From NCBI RefSeq assembly GCF_039535095.1, contig NZ_BAAAWN010000001.1:372001-436000 (forward strand): a stretch of 64,000 nt of DNA. Direction: 5' to 3'. Origin of the DNA: Arthrobacter ramosus (GTDB lineage: Bacteria; Actinomycetota; Actinomycetes; Actinomycetales; Micrococcaceae). Under the pieces are notes generated by a model. That model saw only the letters and a list, made by a program, of their open reading frames with translations. It was not told the DNA's origin and made no database searches. Positions 60,562 to 64,000 of this stretch are shown piece by piece. The translations under genes and the position numbers were made by a program. Every line of letters begins with the position of its first letter. The stretch's first letter is position 1.

Positions 60562-61425
60562 TCAAAAGATCAGTGCGCGCCTCGGCGCAGGCACCGGGTA
60601 TTCGGCGATCGCCATCCGGAACTCTTCCTCGGCGTTGAGTCGCCGTCGGACCTCCATCGATTCCAGCCTCTGGGCATCTTCCGCGTCAATGCCGGGGTTT
60701 TTCGCCAGTTCCTTGATCCATTCGCCGGCCACGACGGCGTCATGTTGCTCGCCCAACAAACGCTGCAGGCCGATCGCCGGCTGGATCACCCCGGAAGCGT
60801 GATGGCTGAAGGCATCCGCAACTGCCTCCACCGAGTAGCGGAGGCACTTGACGTCTTTGCGTGCCTGGTGGAGCGCAGCGTTGCGCACCTCCGGGTCGCT
60901 GCTGCCCGCCTGCTCCGCGAGGCTGTGCTGCAACCGCTCCCACCGCGCCTGGAGGCGCTCGGCGAGGTCCGCCGTCGGGTGCTTGTATTCCCTTGCGGCG
61001 GGCACTTCCAATAGCGCGGCTCTTGCAGCCCGCACCGTGCGTTTGCTGCGCTTGTGCCCGCCAAGGGCAGCGGCCAACCGGGCACTGGACGCTTCCAGTT
61101 CCTCCACGGCCAGGCGCACGGCTTCGGGGCTTTTCCAGGAATCCTTTGTGTCGAGGGATAGCCGGATCCTCTGCGCCAGGACGTAGGCATCCCTGGACTC
61201 GCCGAGTGAAGTTGCGAGCCAACTGACTTCCTCGCGGGCCGGCCGTGGGAGTTTCGGGATCATGCCGCGATAGCAGCTGAGCACTGAACGGAGCCGGCGA
61301 AGCGCAAGCCTGGCGTTGTGTACGGCTTCCGGATCTGCCGCTGCGATCAGCGGCAATTGTCCCTCCAACTCTGTCAGTTGGAAGGCAATGTATGCAGCCA
61401 GTGGTGCCTGGCCCTTGTTTCCCAC
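60562..61425 (-). CDS. CHAD domain protein, 287 aa
   Basis: All-helical CHAD domain, which binds inorganic polyphosphate: EAVHNARLALRRLRSVLSCY with the conserved His and Arg/Lys rows, KRTVRAARAALL, and the second half HQARKDVKCLRYSVEAVADAF. GTG 61425 is proposed (GAGGACG upstream); the long open frame above it is the antisense-free overlap with the polymerase gene. It lies 45 nt after the polymerase-like gene and may be co-transcribed. Function beyond polyphosphate binding is unknown. Confidence 0.8.
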   Translation of the reverse strand: MGNKGQAPLAAYIAFQLTELEGQLPLIAAADPEAVHNARLALRRLRSVLSCYRGMIPKLPRPAREEVSWLATSLGESRDAYVLAQRIRLSLDTKDSWKSPEAVRLAVEELEASSARLAAALGGHKRSKRTVRAARAALLEVPAAREYKHPTADLAERLQARWERLQHSLAEQAGSSDPEVRNAALHQARKDVKCLRYSVEAVADAFSHHASGVIQPAIGLQRLLGEQHDAVVAGEWIKELAKNPGIDAEDAQRLESMEVRRRLNAEEEFRMAIAEYPVPAPRRALIF

Positions 61426-61469
61426 GGGGCAATCGTCCTCTGCTGTTGCGCCCGGGGCAATAGCGCCCC

Positions 61470-63164
61470 TTACTTCGCTTTGTCGTAGGAGTCGACGACG
61501 GCGACGCTCACCGGGAATTCCACCGGAACCCGCCCGAACAACAGTTCCTTGGCGGCGGCCGCGGCCTCTTCGATGGCGTTGATGCATGCTTCTACCGACT
61601 CGGTAGGCGCGTGGACCATGACTTCGTCGTGCAGGAAGAACACGAGTTCTCCCGCAGGCAGGCCGTCGGCACGTGCGGTGCGCAGCCGCCGTCGAAGTTC
61701 GGCAAGCCAGCACGACGCCCAGTCCGCAGCGGAACCTTGCACCACAAAGTTCCGCGTGAAACGGCCCCGCGAGCGGGCGATGCTGTCCGCGCGACGCTGT
61801 TCTTCCGCCGTCGTGGATTGCTGGCTGCGGATCCAGCGTTCCGACGGCGGTGGGCTGCTGCGGCCCAACCTGGAGGTCACGGTGCGGCCGCCTTCGCCGT
61901 CGCGGGCTGCCTGTTCGACGAAGCCGACCGCCCGGGGATAAGTGCGGGTCAGCTGAGGCATGAGGCGCCCGGATTCGCCCGTGGTGGCACCGTAAATTGC
62001 GCCGAGCAGGGCGATCTTGGCCTTCGAACGGTCGCCACCGAAGCCCTGCGCGGCGATCCCGGCGTACAAGTCCTTGTCGCGCGCAGCCTCGGCCATCTTC
62101 GAGTCCTGCGCCAGCGCCACCAGAACCCGGGGCTCGAGCTGGGAGGCGTCTGCGACGATCAATTTGTGCCCCGGGTCGGCATGCACCGCGCCGCGGATCT
62201 GGCGGGGGATCTGCAACGCCCCGCCGCCCCTGGACGCCCAACGGCCGGAAACCACGCCCCCCACCACGTACTCGGGACGGAAACGCCCTTCGCTGACCCA
62301 CGCGTCCAGCCACGACCAGCCGTTGGCAGCGAACAAGCGGGAGAGCTTCTTGTACTCCAGTAGTGGCTCGATGGCCGGATGCTTGGATTCCTTGAGTTCC
62401 CACTGGCGGGTGGTTTTTACTTCGATGCCGTTCCGGTGCAGGGCACGCATGAGGTCCTGGGGTGAATCAGGATTCAGCTTCGGAGACTGGAGAATCCCGC
62501 GAAGCTCGTTGCAAAGAGCCTCCAGCCTGGCTGGCCGGTGGCCGGCGGGAGGCCGGGGACCCAGGTGGCCTTCCAGGATTTCTTCATGCAACGCCTCCTG
62601 CCACGGGACACCCGTGAACTGCATTTCGGCGGCGATCATGGCACCGGCGGATTCCGCAGCGAGCAGCAGTTTCAGGCGGTGCTGCCGGCCTTCTTCCCTG
62701 GAGGCCTGGCCGAGCGCGTGTTGCTGGGCGGCAAACTCGGCCCGGATCTCGTTCAGGCTTGGCTGGGTGCTGCGCGGGACCAAGTCGTCGAACAGCGCGT
62801 CCTGCTCGGCGGGCGGCGGGGGAGGCTGGAGGACCCGAGGCGGAACCGGCATTTCGTCGTCTTGCGTGAGTTTTTCCGCGCTGCGGGCATAGCCCGTGTG
62901 GGCCGTGAACTCGGAATGGACCAGGATGGCGCGGCAGAGTGTGAGGTCATGGCAACGCTCCAGTTCCACCCCTGCCTGAAGCATCGCCGGGTACCAATCC
63001 TGCGTCCGGTTCCAGACCCAGCGCGGACGACTCTTCTCCAACACGCTTACGACGCCGGCCAGCTCGGCCTTTCGTACGAGCCGCGGCTCCGCCACGGCTA
63101 CTCCGGCAGCATCGCTTTCCTGAATAGCTGCGCCGTCTGGATGGGCGGCGAGCAGCAGGTACAT
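61470..63164 (-). CDS. Family A DNA polymerase-like protein with degenerate exonuclease part, 564 aa
   Basis: C-terminal half is a polymerase A domain: motif A VADASQLEPRVLVALAQD, motif B RSKAKIALLGAIYGATTGESG and motif C VFFLHDEVMVHAP, so polymerase residues are kept. The N-terminal 250 residues resemble a 3'-5' exonuclease fold, but clear DxE acidic motifs are not seen. The 5' nuclease domain of PolA is absent. This matches the second, short PolA homologue common in Arthrobacter and relatives, of uncertain role in repair. ATG 63164 (MYLLLAAHPDG) is chosen because conserved sequence starts there. Confidence 0.82.
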   Translation of the reverse strand: MYLLLAAHPDGAAIQESDAAGVAVAEPRLVRKAELAGVVSVLEKSRPRWVWNRTQDWYPAMLQAGVELERCHDLTLCRAILVHSEFTAHTGYARSAEKLTQDDEMPVPPRVLQPPPPPAEQDALFDDLVPRSTQPSLNEIRAEFAAQQHALGQASREEGRQHRLKLLLAAESAGAMIAAEMQFTGVPWQEALHEEILEGHLGPRPPAGHRPARLEALCNELRGILQSPKLNPDSPQDLMRALHRNGIEVKTTRQWELKESKHPAIEPLLEYKKLSRLFAANGWSWLDAWVSEGRFRPEYVVGGVVSGRWASRGGGALQIPRQIRGAVHADPGHKLIVADASQLEPRVLVALAQDSKMAEAARDKDLYAGIAAQGFGGDRSKAKIALLGAIYGATTGESGRLMPQLTRTYPRAVGFVEQAARDGEGGRTVTSRLGRSSPPPSERWIRSQQSTTAEEQRRADSIARSRGRFTRNFVVQGSAADWASCWLAELRRRLRTARADGLPAGELVFFLHDEVMVHAPTESVEACINAIEEAAAAAKELLFGRVPVEFPVSVAVVDSYDKAK

Positions 63165-63362
63165 GCTGACAATTCTGCCCTGTGAATCAGTGGAACCTTG
63201 CACTTTGCGGACAGCTGCCGTCCGCGATGCTTCTGGCGCTTCCGTCCGGGGTGCTTCCGTCCGGAACGCGGACTCGTCCCCCACAGGGGTTGTTGTGGTT
63301 GCTTTTCCACATATGCCGATACGGGCCTTCAACGCTCGTGGCGAAACGGAGAGAGTGGCTTC

Positions 63363-64000
63363 ATGAGCGGGCAACATCTCGAGCGGAACCACAACAGCGG
63401 TGCAAGCGGGGTCGGGCCCAATGGCGCGGGCGGCTCGACGGCGCTTCAACGTGGCCGCCCTCGGCCCGGAAGGCCCGGTCCACGGCCCGGAAGGCCCGGT
63501 CCACGGTCCGGACCGGAGCCCGACCCGGTGTCCGGAGAGCCCTGGCTTCCACCAAGTTCCGGGGAAGTTCTTTTGGTGACAGGAAACGTCAGGTTACAAG
63601 CCGAAGCAGAAAGGATCGCGGCCGCTGTCGGTGTCGGTCTCCGGACAGTCGTCGATTCATCCGCTGCCTCGCCCATGTGGGACACCGCAGGGATAGTGCT
63701 TCTTGGCAGCGATGTCCGCGAACTTCCGCCCCGTCGTCGTGCACCTTCCGTCTTGCTGGGCCTCAACGGTGAAGGGGACTCTTTGTGGCAATTGGGAGCG
63801 GCGCTGGGGGCCGAACGCGTGGCTGTATTGCCGGAAGCTGCAGCCTGGCTGGCTGAGCACCTCGGTAGGTCCCGCGATCCGGACCCCGGAGGATTGCTGC
63901 TTGGCGTGACGGGAGGATGCGGCGGTGCTGGCGCGTCCACGGCTGCGGTCTGGCTGGCCCAGGAAGCGGCCGTCCACGGAGTCCGGACACTGCTGGTTGA
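63363..64000 (+). CDS. Septum-site-determining protein Ssd/CpaE-like, N-terminal part (cut by window end)
   Basis: ATG 63363, with GGAGAG upstream, opens a frame that runs to the last base. Residues 1-60 are a Gly/Pro/Arg-rich tail with repeats of RPGRPGPR. Then comes a receiver-like region (EVLLVTGNVRLQAEAERIAA, VLLGSDVRELPPRRRAPSVL) and the start of the ATPase domain with a MinD-like loop GVTGGCGGAGASTAA. This plan fits Ssd (Rv3660c), which lies upstream of Flp pilus/secretion (tad) genes. It is divergent from the polymerase-like gene. Confidence 0.85.
   Translation, partial: MSGQHLERNHNSGASGVGPNGAGGSTALQRGRPRPGRPGPRPGRPGPRSGPEPDPVSGEPWLPPSSGEVLLVTGNVRLQAEAERIAAAVGVGLRTVVDSSAASPMWDTAGIVLLGSDVRELPPRRRAPSVLLGLNGEGDSLWQLGAALGAERVAVLPEAAAWLAEHLGRSRDPDPGGLLLGVTGGCGGAGASTAAVWLAQEAAVHGVRTLLV

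Noticed and set aside
61426..62403. 613-codon version of the CHAD gene extending upstream
   Set aside because: The extra 326 codons overlap the same-strand polymerase gene in another frame and are Arg/Pro-rich shadow sequence. The conserved CHAD domain begins just after GTG 61425.

Overview
The window is a piece of a high-GC actinobacterial chromosome. Gene content and protein sequences point to Arthrobacter sensu lato (Micrococcaceae): a homodimeric AceE pyruvate dehydrogenase, a GlxR/Crp-type regulator, a MarP-like protease, an Ssd/CpaE-like protein, a sterol-carrier-family protein, DUF1508 proteins, GTG/TTG starts and some probably leaderless mRNAs. No phage, transposase, integrase or CRISPR array was seen. 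This is recognition by eye, without a database search.

Layout. 0-1.1 kb: two small unknown genes and a DUF2510 membrane protein. 1.1-17.8 kb: a purine/hydantoin catabolism region with an 8-oxoguanine-type deaminase, a CDA-fold purine deaminase, an NCS2 permease, xdhC, the XDH FAD subunit, a 2Fe-2S/molybdopterin subunit broken by one missing C in a C-run, a MobA-like nucleotidyltransferase, an NCS1 permease, a hydantoin-racemase-family protein and an SDR. aceE and a DUF1508 gene sit inside this region. 17.8-23.6 kb: glutaminase, a dicarboxylate/amino-acid symporter, a sterol-carrier protein, asparaginase and a membrane-anchored sulfite-oxidase-fold enzyme. 24.1-26.3 kb: purD-purC. 26.3-28.0 kb: an XRE-TPR regulator divergent from a gene for a secreted 86-aa precursor carrying four copies of IGNWPDP. 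This looks like an undescribed peptide-pheromone (RRNPP-like) system and is the main discovery candidate. 28.3-33.4 kb: tRNA-Pro(CGG), a heterodimeric ABC exporter and a metallophosphoesterase.

33.4-39.5 kb and 55-64 kb hold genes that are neighbours in mycobacteria (ponA2-type PBP, DUF4177, RidA, NUDIX, crp/glxR, marP; and acs, a membrane protein, nth, NUDIX, Ssd). Between the two halves, at 39.9-54.8 kb, lie aroQ and two galactoside modules. The first is an ABC importer with GH36 alpha-galactosidase, a Gfo/Idh oxidoreductase and a LacI regulator. The second is an ABC importer with GH42 beta-galactosidase and a DeoR regulator. Neither importer has its own ATPase, so a shared MsiK-like ATPase elsewhere is inferred. 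The end of the window carries a DUF1508 gene, a CHAD protein, a polymerase-A-like protein and a truncated ssd.

Two families of intergenic repeats stand out. Family R1 (arrays at 23.6, 32.3 and 39.5 kb) is built on hairpins with TGGRCATA/TATGTCCA arms and a constant 7-nt loop, surrounded by many GGACATG/GGGCATG words. Family R2 (10.24, 16.06 and 48.6 kb, with a remnant at 57.18 kb) is a palindrome of up to about 70 bp around TTGTTGTCGTT...AACGACAACAA, placed just after stop codons.
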